Assembly: GCA_002762705.1 (NCBI GenBank)
Contig: PCVE01000123.1
Location: forward strand, 1 to 14,100
Direction: 5' to 3'
DNA length: 14,100 nucleotides
Origin: Candidatus Woesearchaeota archaeon CG11_big_fil_rev_8_21_14_0_20_43_8
GTDB taxonomy: Archaea > Nanobdellota > Nanobdellia > Woesearchaeales > CG08-08-20-14
Numbering within the stretch: the stretch's first letter is position 1; each line of letters starts with the position of its first letter. Under the pieces are notes generated by a model. That model saw nothing but the letters and a program-made list of their open reading frames with translations, made no database searches and had not been told where the DNA came from. Positions 1 to 5,563 of this stretch are shown piece after piece. The translations under genes and the position numbers were made by a program.

Positions 1-497
1 GTCCCGATCTTCGGGATGAATGTTATCCTGACACTCTCGTCTTCGACGATGTCTCGTGGAGGCAGGAAGTCAAGCTGGACAAGATCTCCTCGTACAAGGA
101 ATCCATCTCTGTGTTCTGTGCCGTTCACGTGATAAGTTACGGTGAACGCAGTTGCTGTTGCTGTCGTGCTATATCTTAGATTTCCAGTGTTATCATTCAA
201 TGAGACAGTCATAAGAGTCTCGTTGAATGAGATCGGATCTGATCCTGCTGAGAGTCTCATCAGGACAGATATATTTTCGATGTCTCCATCCTGCGCATCT
301 GTACCAGACACTTCGACAAAGCTCGCATGTGTCGATATCTCTGCTTTTGTCTCCTGTCCTGTCGTCAGCGCTTTCTGCTGAAGACTTGTGACTGTTGTGA
401 TCAAAACTCCTGCTGCGATTGCTGCGACAAGCAACATCGCTATGAATACAATCAGAACTCCTACACCCATTTCAGCTTTCTTATTTTTCCAAACCAT
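1..497 (-). CDS. archaellin (archaeal flagellin), 3' end outside window
   Basis: Filament subunit of the archaellum, the archaeal swimming filament. About 165 residues are visible and the C-terminus lies beyond the left edge. The ATG at 497 follows GGGGTG with a 7-nt gap, a good archaeal ribosome binding site. The short leader (MVWKNKKAEMG) is a class III signal peptide, with expected prepilin-peptidase cleavage after Gly11. It is followed by a long hydrophobic helix (VGVLIVFIAM...) that packs into the filament core. The conserved TGQET...EISTH segment follows, then the acidic DAQDGDIEN stretch, and a C-terminal beta part ending in VEDESVRITFIPKIG. It is the most downstream visible gene of a three-gene tandem, 47 bp after the next copy. 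It is closely similar to the copies at 545-1114 and 1175-1753, differing mainly in the middle. Which of several archaellin symbols applies cannot be decided. Confidence 0.93.
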   Translation of the reverse strand, partial: MVWKNKKAEMGVGVLIVFIAMLLVAAIAAGVLITTVTSLQQKALTTGQETKAEISTHASFVEVSGTDAQDGDIENISVLMRLSAGSDPISFNETLMTVSLNDNTGNLRYSTTATATAFTVTYHVNGTEHRDGFLVRGDLVQLDFLPPRDIVEDESVRITFIPKIG

Positions 498-544
498 TAT
501 TTTACACCCCTAATTTTTTTATTTTACTATGTTTATCCATCCCG

Positions 545-1114
545 TTATGGAAATAATACCATATTTTGTCTGCTCAGGACAGTTGGTGTCCTGAACTCGA
601 CAACTGATTGCGTACCAATCTTTGGTATGAATGTGACTCTTATACTTTCATCTTCTACAATATCTCTTGGCGGGACCAGATCAATCTGGATGACATCGCC
701 CCTCACGAGGAATCCAGCTCTATTCTCTGTCCCATTCACTTGGTATGTGACTGTGAATTCTGTGGTGCTCGCTGTCGACGCATATCTCAGATTTCCAGTC
801 ATATTATTAAGAGAAAGTGTAAGTAGCACGTCGTTAAGATCTATTGGATCTGATCCTGCCGCAAGTCTGATGATCATGCTCAGGTTCTCGATATCTCCAT
901 CTTGTGCATCGCTTCCGCTCACTTCGACGAAGTTGGCATGCGTAGAAATCTCAGAACGTGTCTCTTGTCCTGTCGTCAGCGCTTTTTGCTGAAGACTTGT
1001 GACTGTTGTTATCAATACTCCAGCTGCGATCGCAGCAACTAAGAGCATCGCGATAAATATGATAAGAACACCAACGCCCATCTCAGCCTTTTTGCTCTTC
1101 TTCCAAACCAACAT
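545..1114 (-). CDS. archaellin, second of tandem set
   Basis: Archaellum filament protein of 189 residues, complete. The ATG at 1114 is preceded by GGGAGGT about 8 nt upstream. The leader MLVWKKSKKAEMG has a class III cleavage site after Gly13. The hydrophobic N-terminal helix spans about residues 14-37, followed by TSLQQKALTTGQET and the surface-exposed variable part. The C-terminus reads SRQNMVLFP, a tail that recurs in the other archaellins here. Several N-X-S/T sequons (NLS, NMT, NGT) suggest N-glycosylation, as is usual for archaellins. The gene lies 60 bp after the upstream copy and 47 bp before the downstream copy. The T-rich tract just upstream (on its strand, about 1147-1171) could weaken read-through from the first gene, so expression may fall along the array. 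Assignment to the archaellin family is clear. Major versus minor filament role is not visible. Confidence 0.95.
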   Translation of the reverse strand: MLVWKKSKKAEMGVGVLIIFIAMLLVAAIAAGVLITTVTSLQQKALTTGQETRSEISTHANFVEVSGSDAQDGDIENLSMIIRLAAGSDPIDLNDVLLTLSLNNMTGNLRYASTASTTEFTVTYQVNGTENRAGFLVRGDVIQIDLVPPRDIVEDESIRVTFIPKIGTQSVVEFRTPTVLSRQNMVLFP

Positions 1115-1174
1115 GTTATACTACCTCCCAAACTTCCAATGAAACTGTATGATAATAAAATCAAAAAATAAAAA

Positions 1175-1753
1175 TCATGGGAACAAGACCATGTCCTGTC
1201 GTGAGATGACAGATGGTGACCTGAATTCCACGATCGATTGTGTCCCGATCTTCGGGATGAATGTTATCCTGACGCTTTCGTCCTCGATAAGATCTCTTGG
1301 TGGGATGCAGTCCACTTCAACTACGTCTCCCCTAACTAAGAAACCATCTCTGTTCTCTGTCCCGGTGACTTGATATGTGACGTTGAATGTCGTCGTGCTC
1401 GGATCACTAGCAGGATCATATCTCAGATTGCCGGTCATGTTGTTCAACGAGATCGTCAGCAGCACATCGTTCAGGTCTATCGGATCTGAACCCGCGGCAA
1501 GTCGCATGATGAACGACAGATTTTCAAGATCTCCATCTTGTCCGTCGGTGGCAGAGACTTCGATAAAGTTAGAGTGCGTCGAAATCTCTCCTCTAGTTTC
1601 TTGTCCTGTTGTCAACGCTTTCTGCTGTAAACTAGTCACAGTTGTGATCAGAACGCCAGCAGCGATCGCCGCGACAAGAAGCATCGCGATAAATATGATT
1701 AGAACTCCTACACCCATTTCAGCTTTCTTTTTTATTGTAATTATTGATTTCAT
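1175..1753 (-). CDS. archaellin, first of tandem set
   Basis: Archaellum filament protein of 192 residues. I chose the ATG at 1753 over an in-frame TTG at 1771, because the strong ribosome binding site GGGAGGTG lies between the two and is spaced 8 nt before the ATG. The leader MKSIITIKKKAEMG carries the class III site (cleavage after Gly14), followed by the hydrophobic helix GVGVLIIFIAMLLVAAIAAG. The rest follows the family pattern: TGQETRGEISTHSNF, a DGQDGDLEN acidic stretch, a variable beta region, then ITFIPKIGTQS and the tail SRQDMVLFP. It is the promoter-proximal member of the tandem; a TATA box at 1863-1874 would give a leader of roughly 88 nt. That leader contains a possible relic of another archaellin 3' end (see 1791-1811). 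Confidence 0.95.
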   Translation of the reverse strand: MKSIITIKKKAEMGVGVLIIFIAMLLVAAIAAGVLITTVTSLQQKALTTGQETRGEISTHSNFIEVSATDGQDGDLENLSFIMRLAAGSDPIDLNDVLLTISLNNMTGNLRYDPASDPSTTTFNVTYQVTGTENRDGFLVRGDVVEVDCIPPRDLIEDESVRITFIPKIGTQSIVEFRSPSVISRQDMVLFP

Positions 1754-1790
1754 TAACGATACACCTCCCAAATCCCAAATAGGGTCGACT

Positions 1791-1811
1791 TTATGGAAAA
1801 ATCATGATATC
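1791..1811 (-). pseudogene. possible 3' relic of a deleted archaellin gene
   Basis: On the minus strand, 37 bp before the start of the 1175-1753 archaellin, the sequence reads D-I-M-I-F-P-stop. Complete archaellins in this window end MVLFP-stop, TLFP-stop or MMIFP-stop, and tandem copies are separated by 47-60 bp. Both the sequence and the spacing are what would remain if a further upstream archaellin had been lost by recombination. The match is only five to six codons, and nothing recognisable precedes it, so chance is a real alternative. Confidence 0.25.
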
Positions 1812-1862
1812 CACCCAAATATGAATATCCCAATACCCTTGAATGTAACCTATGCGCTAACC

Positions 1863-1874
1863 CATATATAAATT
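1863..1874 (-). promoter_or_regulatory. TATA box for tandem archaellin operon
   Basis: The minus strand reads AATTTATATATG here, preceded by a purine-rich stretch that could act as a BRE. It is the best TATA match upstream of the first tandem archaellin. Transcription would start near 1841, leaving a leader of about 88 nt, long for this window. Confidence 0.5.
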
Positions 1875-1993
1875 TTTCGGGAAATGTGTCACTACATAAA
1901 AATAGGTCATCTTACTTGTCGACGAGAAAAAAATATTATTGTCTAAAACAAAAGATTGTGTCTGATAAGTGAAGTATACAAGATCATATGAAT

Positions 1994-2017
1994 AAAAAAA
2001 TCTCCCTCTCGTGGAGA
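1994..2017 (-). terminator. hairpin followed by T7, terminator-like
   Basis: On the minus strand TCTCC, a 7-nt loop and GGAGA form a 5-bp stem followed directly by seven T. This has the shape of an intrinsic terminator, but no minus-strand gene lies just upstream of it. It may end a short antisense or non-coding transcript started from the TATA-rich segment near 2115, or shield the archaellin promoter at 1868. Archaeal termination relies mainly on the T-run, so the stem may be incidental. Confidence 0.35.
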
Positions 2018-2085
2018 ATGAAAAGACCTAAGTTGGCAAATGGGAATATATACTATTCAAGCCTGCTTCTATTTATTTGTCTGAC

Positions 2086-2105
2086 TTTTTGGACAGCGCC
2101 AAAAA
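2086..2105. promoter_or_regulatory. inverted repeat upstream of TATA, candidate operator
   Basis: TTTTTGG and CCAAAAA form a perfect 7-bp inverted repeat separated by 6 nt. It ends about 10 bp upstream of the TATA box of the plus-strand archaellin. This position is typical for an activator or repressor site acting through TBP/TFB recruitment. No regulator gene is visible in the window. Confidence 0.35.
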
Positions 2106-2110
2106 AGGGA

Positions 2111-2125
2111 TAGATATATATATTT
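2111..2125 (+). promoter_or_regulatory. TATA box for plus-strand archaellin
   Basis: The stretch contains TATATATA at 2115-2122, with a purine-rich stretch (AAAAAAGGGATAG) just upstream that could act as a BRE. Transcription would start near 2145, giving a very short leader that begins at or beside the AGGTG ribosome binding site (2145-2149). The alternating sequence could also serve the minus strand. Confidence 0.5.
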
Positions 2126-2157
2126 GTTAATGAAATAATGAATTAGGTGTAAGGATA

Positions 2158-2745
2158 GTGGGTGGAATTAGATTTATTGGATTCAATAAAAAAGGCATAG
2201 GTAGTAGTCTTGGAAATATGATCATGCTTATGGCTGCGCTTATGCTTGCGGCGATAGCGTCTCTTACATATATCATGCAACAGAATTATATGCAGGTGAA
2301 TGTCGTCAAGGCGTATGGGGAAGTCAATAATGATCTCACTATCGGTCCGAATATAGTCCAAGTCGAAGGTATTGGCGGTCTTGATGGCGACCTTGATAAT
2401 CTCACTATGCTTGTGCGTGCTCAGCCTGGCTGGCCGGATCCAATCGATATAAGGAAGATGTCGATAAAGATTACCTTGAGGAATCTTTCGAATTCATACA
2501 TCTATTATGGTGGTGTTCTCAATGGTGACACATATGATTTTGTTTATATCTTCAATGGGACAGAACATCTCCATAATTTTCTTGTGAGCGGTGATCTTGT
2601 GCAGATATCTGTGACGCTTCCAAGAAAAGTGGTCCCAGGTGAACCGATCGGTCTGAGTCTTCGTCCTGATGTCGGCAGTTATTCGGTCGCAGTGATCAAA
2701 GTGCCTGAAGCCATAAGTTCAGATACAATGATGATATTCCCGTGA
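2158..2745 (+). CDS. divergent archaellin-like protein
   Basis: Archaellin-family protein of 195 residues, in opposite orientation to the other copies. A GTG start at 2158 is supported by AGGTG 8 nt upstream. The leader MGGIRFIGFNKKGIG is a class III signal with likely cleavage after Gly15. The hydrophobic helix (NMIMLMAALMLAAIASLTYI) differs from the near-identical helix of the other copies. Family landmarks remain: the acidic GGLDGDLDN stretch, a DPIDIRKM segment matching DPIDLNDV in the others, FLVSGDLVQI matching FLVRGDVI, and the tail SSDTMMIFP. The divergence and separate promoter suggest a specialised minor subunit, for example at the base or hook, or an archaellin-like pilin. That role is inference. 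A remote possibility is a non-archaellum type IV pilin, but the tail and C-terminal pattern favour archaellin. Confidence 0.85.
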   Translation: MGGIRFIGFNKKGIGSSLGNMIMLMAALMLAAIASLTYIMQQNYMQVNVVKAYGEVNNDLTIGPNIVQVEGIGGLDGDLDNLTMLVRAQPGWPDPIDIRKMSIKITLRNLSNSYIYYGGVLNGDTYDFVYIFNGTEHLHNFLVSGDLVQISVTLPRKVVPGEPIGLSLRPDVGSYSVAVIKVPEAISSDTMMIFP

Positions 2746-2822
2746 TTATTGGTTCTGCCTATTTCGATTCTTTCGACTAAATCCAAGATTGATCTTCATC
2801 CCAATAAATTTTTCAATGGTCT

Positions 2823-3030
2823 CATTTCTGATCTCTGTCTCTCTTTAGAAATCATATGTCAGAAATGGATGCTAAATTATGCAGTAACACCCAGCTTGGC
2901 CCGTCTCTGAGCACAAGGAAATGTTCCATTTCCTATGTAAGAAATGTTAAAGCATTTCTTTGCATCCTGAAATACTCAGAAACTTTTGGTTTCTGCGCAA
3001 GCTCTGCTTGCGTGTGATCTGGTATTCAGG
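2823..3030. repeat. cluster of related hairpins, function unknown
   Basis: Five inverted repeats follow one another. CATTTCTGA (2823-2831) pairs with TCAGAAATG (2859-2867). AGGAAATG (2916-2923) pairs with CATTTCCT (2927-2934) across a 3-nt loop. AAGAAATG (2939-2946) pairs with CATTTCTT (2953-2960) across 6 nt. CAGAAAC (2977-2983) pairs with GTTTCTG (2989-2995), and CGCAAGC (2996-3002) pairs with GCTTGCG (3006-3012). The last two are enclosed by an outer stem, 2966-2975 with 3022-3030, that has one bulged A, making a three-way junction. Three of the five share the arm (A/G)GAAATG. The strand of any transcript is unknown. It could be a structured RNA, a REP-like palindromic repeat, a non-autonomous mobile element, or an elaborate bidirectional terminator. 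Confidence 0.7.
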
Positions 3031-3121
3031 GTGCTTAGAATTAGTTGATCATCTTTCTGAACAAGTTTTTGTTATCGTGCTGTGTCATGAAAGAATATGT
3101 TATAGGTCGATTTGCATAGTC

Positions 3122-3130
3122 AGAAAAAAA
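3122..3130 (-). terminator. T-run terminator of TTG-start archaellin
   Basis: On the minus strand a run of seven T begins about 9 nt after the TGA of the archaellin at 3140-3718. Oligo-T tracts are the known archaeal termination signal. No strong stem precedes it. Confidence 0.45.
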
Positions 3131-3139
3131 CGATATCAA

Positions 3140-3718
3140 TCATGGGAACAATGTAACTCTCTGTCTGCTGATGACAGATGGTGTCCTGAATTCGACCAGA
3201 GACTGCGTACCAATCTTCGGGATGAATGTTATCCTTACCATCTCATCTTCAACAAGTGATCTTGGTGAAGCGACAGCAAGGTTGACTATGTCTCCTCGTG
3301 TGAGAAATCCCATTCTGTATTCTGTTCCTGTGACTTCATATGTGATGTTGAAATGCTTTGCACGTGAGGTTGCGCTGCTAAGATCCATGCTCGCGTTATA
3401 TCTATAATTCCCAGTCTGGTTATTCAAAGAGAATGTAAATAATACATCACTAAGATCTATCGGATCTGATCCAGCAGAAAGACGCATGATGATCGTCAGA
3501 TTCTCGATGTTGCCGTCTGTTCCATCGCTTCCTGATACATCGACAAAGGTCGCATGGGTAGATATCTCTCCTCGGGTCTCTTGTCCTGTCGTCAATGCTT
3601 TTTGCTGCAGGCTTGTGACTGTTGTTATCAACACACCAGCAGCGATCGCCGCGACTAAAAGCATCGCTATGAAGACTATAAGAACACCAACGCCCATCTC
3701 ACCTTTTTTATTTTTCAA
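3140..3718 (-). CDS. archaellin with TTG start
   Basis: Archaellum filament protein of 192 residues. The reading frame is open to a GTG at 3739, but the ribosome binding site AGAGGTG sits 5 nt before a TTG at 3718. Starting there gives MKNKKGEMG, a proper short basic leader with class III cleavage after Gly9, so I chose TTG. The core helix and TSLQQKALTTGQETRGEISTH are identical or nearly so to the tandem copies. The variable middle is longer (MDLSSATSRAKHF), and the tail is SRQRVTLFP rather than MVLFP. It has its own promoter and stands apart from the tandem, separated from it by the opposite-facing archaellin and the hairpin cluster. Independent expression suggests a distinct filament role. 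Confidence 0.93.
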   Translation of the reverse strand: MKNKKGEMGVGVLIVFIAMLLVAAIAAGVLITTVTSLQQKALTTGQETRGEISTHATFVDVSGSDGTDGNIENLTIIMRLSAGSDPIDLSDVLFTFSLNNQTGNYRYNASMDLSSATSRAKHFNITYEVTGTEYRMGFLTRGDIVNLAVASPRSLVEDEMVRITFIPKIGTQSLVEFRTPSVISRQRVTLFP

Positions 3719-3740
3719 CTCTACACCTCTAAGGGGCACT

Positions 3741-3781
3741 TATACTGGGGTATACTTATCCTAGTATACGATTCAATATAC
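3741..3781. repeat. repeated TATAC/GTATAC motifs, candidate operator
   Basis: TATAC occurs at 3741, 3751, 3765 and 3777 on the plus strand. Two of these are full palindromes GTATAC (3750-3755 and 3764-3769), 14 bp apart. They lie between the minus-strand TATA box at 3798-3808 and the TTG start at 3718, covering the expected transcription start. A repressor bound here would block the archaellin gene. The AT-rich base composition makes some repeats likely by chance. Confidence 0.35.
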
Positions 3782-3797
3782 TATTACTCCTTGTGTA

Positions 3798-3808
3798 CTA
3801 TATAAAAC
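3798..3808 (-). promoter_or_regulatory. TATA box for TTG-start archaellin
   Basis: The minus strand reads GTTTTATATAG. Transcription would start near 3776, leaving a leader of about 58 nt that carries the AGAGGTG ribosome binding site and the repeated TATAC motifs. Confidence 0.5.
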
Positions 3809-3828
3809 TTTCGCTTGCCTATTCTAAA

Positions 3829-3839
3829 AGTATATAAAT
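3829..3839 (+). promoter_or_regulatory. TATA box of a leaderless gene
   Basis: AGTATATAAAT is centred about 27 bp before the ATG at 3862. This is the normal TATA-to-start distance, so the mRNA of the next gene is expected to begin at or beside its start codon. No ribosome binding site is present, in agreement with this. Confidence 0.6.
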
Positions 3840-3861
3840 CCCCTTGGGCATTTGTAGAACA

Positions 3862-4722
3862 ATGGCAAACAAGGCTCTTGTGAATTATATCGCCGCAGGG
3901 CTTAAGAAAGGTTATTCGGCAGCTTCTTTGCGTAATTATCTTGTACAGCAGGGTTATCAGCCAGGTATGGTTGATCTGGCTATTATGGAAGCCAATGGAA
4001 AGCCTGGAGCCAAAGGCTTCTTGATATTCTTCATGTTATTGGTCATAATCGCAGCCGGTGTTGTTGTATATATAGTAAAGATAATGCCTGAGCAAGATTC
4101 TTCTGCTCTTCCGGTGTTCTCTTCTGAGACAAGCCTTCCTGATGATTCGTTTAAGCCTGTGCAGAAAGAGACAATCCCAATCACCACGGCTGAAAAAGCG
4201 ACTCCTGCAAAGAGCGTTAGTGATAAGACTGTGGGTGATGCCAGCCTGAATACTCCGACAACAATAAGAGATAACGACGATGTGGAGACTATAACAATCA
4301 ATAAAGGCACAATAGAGATAACAAGCTCTGCCACAACAGCGCCAGATTTCACGACGACGCGCAGTGTGAATGATTGCGAAGTGTATTCTGATGATAATAG
4401 AGATAAATGCATAATGGAATTCTCATGGCAAAAGGATCATGATACATTTTGCGAGAGGATAATAAAGCCAAGTCTGAAGGATGATTGTTATAGCCGATAT
4501 GCGCTAAGGCACGAGAGCAAAGCAGGATGCGATAAGATAGATAACACTTATTCACGGGAGATATGTGTCTATTATCTGATGACTGCAGATAAATTGAGCA
4601 CATTAAAAGTACAATATACTATAGATCCAAAGAAGCCTGATATAATCTTTGATGAGAAGCTTGCCATGCAGAAATTGAGTTCACCAGCAGGAAAGCAGGC
4701 GATCAATTCTGCTAGTCAATGA
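3862..4722 (+). CDS. single-pass membrane protein, UBA-like head, Cys-repeat ectodomain
   Basis: Function unknown, 286 residues. The ATG at 3862 fits a leaderless transcript; the frame extends six codons further to a TTG with no supporting signal. Residues 1-45 (LVNYIAAGLKKGYSAASLRNYLVQQGYQPGMVDLAI, split here for reading: helix, GYSAASLR, helix, GYQPGMVD) resemble the small three-helix UBA-like head common in DPANN membrane proteins. Residues 52-73 form one transmembrane helix. Residues 76-168 are a Thr/Ser-rich low-complexity stalk. Residues 170-245 contain six cysteines (172, 183, 197, 209, 223, 235) in three repeats of about 26 residues, each with C, 10-11 residues, then an acidic/basic pair and C (RDKC, KDDC, REIC). 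This suggests three disulfide-clamped helical hairpins outside the cell. It lies divergently from an archaellin, but no functional link is shown. Confidence 0.85.
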   Translation: MANKALVNYIAAGLKKGYSAASLRNYLVQQGYQPGMVDLAIMEANGKPGAKGFLIFFMLLVIIAAGVVVYIVKIMPEQDSSALPVFSSETSLPDDSFKPVQKETIPITTAEKATPAKSVSDKTVGDASLNTPTTIRDNDDVETITINKGTIEITSSATTAPDFTTTRSVNDCEVYSDDNRDKCIMEFSWQKDHDTFCERIIKPSLKDDCYSRYALRHESKAGCDKIDNTYSREICVYYLMTADKLSTLKVQYTIDPKKPDIIFDEKLAMQKLSSPAGKQAINSASQ

Positions 4723-4769
4723 TGGCGCATTTCTAATCTGTTTTCATCGATTCTTGGAAAATCGAAGGA

Positions 4770-4778
4770 TATATATAA
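4770..4778 (+). promoter_or_regulatory. TATA box of the diphthamide operon
   Basis: TATATATAA is centred about 27 bp before the ATG at 4802. This supports a leaderless transcript and decides the start against an upstream in-frame TTG (4754), which lies before the promoter itself. Confidence 0.6.
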
Positions 4779-4801
4779 TTTATCAATCCTGTCCTTGGCC
4801 T

Positions 4802-5563
4802 ATGGTATTACATATGATCGGTATAGGGCTCTGCGATGAGAGAGATATAAGTGTGAAAGGTCTTGAGATCGTGAAGAGATGCGACAGGATCTTCCTTGAA
4901 TCTTATACATCTAGATTATGTTGTTCAAAAGAGGATATGGAAAAATTATATGGCAAGGAGATTATCCTTGCTGACAGAGACCTTGTCGAGAAGAACTCTG
5001 ATGAGATAATCATGCCGGCAAAAGACAGCGATGTCGCTTTTTTAGTGATTGGAGATGTGTTCAGCGCGACCACACACACAGATCTGTTGCTGAGGGCACA
5101 TGAGAATGGTGTTGAAGTTGACATTATCCATAATGCATCTGTGCTCACTTCGATCGGAGTGACTGGGCTTGAATTATATAAGTTCGGCAAGACTACATCT
5201 GTCCCGTATCCAGAAGATGGTTTCAGGCCTGAGACTCCATATGAAGTCCTCATGGATAATCTTTCGCTTGGTTATCATACTTTGTTGCTTTTGGATCTCA
5301 AAGCAGACCTGAACAGATTTATGACTGTCTCTGAAGCAGTCAGGTATCTTCTGGAGATCGAAGAGAAGCGTTGCGAAGGCGTGTTCACAAAAGAGACACG
5401 ATGTATAGGATGCGCGCGGCTTGGGTGTGGTGATATGAAGGTTGTGTATGGTACTGCTTCTGACATCGCCATGCTTGATATGGGTGGTCCGCTTCATTGC
5501 CTTATCGTGCCAGGGAAGTTGCATTTCATGGAAGAAGAGGCTATTAAGAGGTTCGATATCTGA
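4802..5563 (+). CDS. dph5: diphthine synthase (Dph5)
   Basis: SAM-dependent methyltransferase that methylates the 3-amino-3-carboxypropyl-histidine on elongation factor 2, the second stage of diphthamide synthesis. The product is 253 residues, usual for archaeal Dph5. The start MVLHMIGIGLCDERDISVKG matches the family's N-terminal glycine-rich SAM site (tetrapyrrole-methylase fold). GDVFSATTH (84-92) corresponds to the family's GDPLVATTH motif, HNAS (110-113) is conserved, and YEVLMDNLSLGYHTLLLLDLK continues the pattern. An extra feature is a Cys-rich segment, CIGCARLGCG (201-210), where the family often has ARLG without the cysteines. The ATG at 4802 is favoured by the TATA spacing; an ATG four codons later is possible. 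The stop overlaps the next gene by one base (TGATG), consistent with translational coupling to dph2. Confidence 0.95.
   Translation: MVLHMIGIGLCDERDISVKGLEIVKRCDRIFLESYTSRLCCSKEDMEKLYGKEIILADRDLVEKNSDEIIMPAKDSDVAFLVIGDVFSATTHTDLLLRAHENGVEVDIIHNASVLTSIGVTGLELYKFGKTTSVPYPEDGFRPETPYEVLMDNLSLGYHTLLLLDLKADLNRFMTVSEAVRYLLEIEEKRCEGVFTKETRCIGCARLGCGDMKVVYGTASDIAMLDMGGPLHCLIVPGKLHFMEEEAIKRFDI

Larger units (their letters stand above)
1772..2157. other. divergent intergenic region between archaellin promoters
   Basis: This 386-bp stretch has no credible gene. Reading left to right it contains the possible archaellin relic (1791-1811), a minus-strand TATA box (1863-1874), and a hairpin followed by T7 on the minus strand (1994-2017). 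Next comes a perfect inverted repeat TTTTTGG/CCAAAAA (2086-2105), then the plus-strand TATA box (2111-2125) of the divergent archaellin. It is AT-rich and looks regulatory. Confidence 0.7.
2746..3139. other. hairpin-rich intergenic region between convergent archaellins
   Basis: This 394-bp stretch lies between the 3' ends of a plus and a minus archaellin gene. No credible ORF is present on either strand. About 210 bp of it (2823-3030) is a dense series of perfect inverted repeats, described separately. The right end holds a T7 run on the minus strand, usable as terminator for the 3140-3718 gene. Confidence 0.75.

Noticed and set aside
545..1114. Plus-strand frames opposite the archaellins, repeated with similar sequence in each copy
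   Set aside because: Their similarity is a mirror of the real archaellin genes on the other strand; no start signals support them.
2960..3259. 99-residue plus-strand reading frame over the hairpin cluster
   Set aside because: It runs antisense into the archaellin at 3140-3718, has no ribosome binding site, and its composition (many Cys, Trp, Arg) reflects the inverted repeats rather than a protein.
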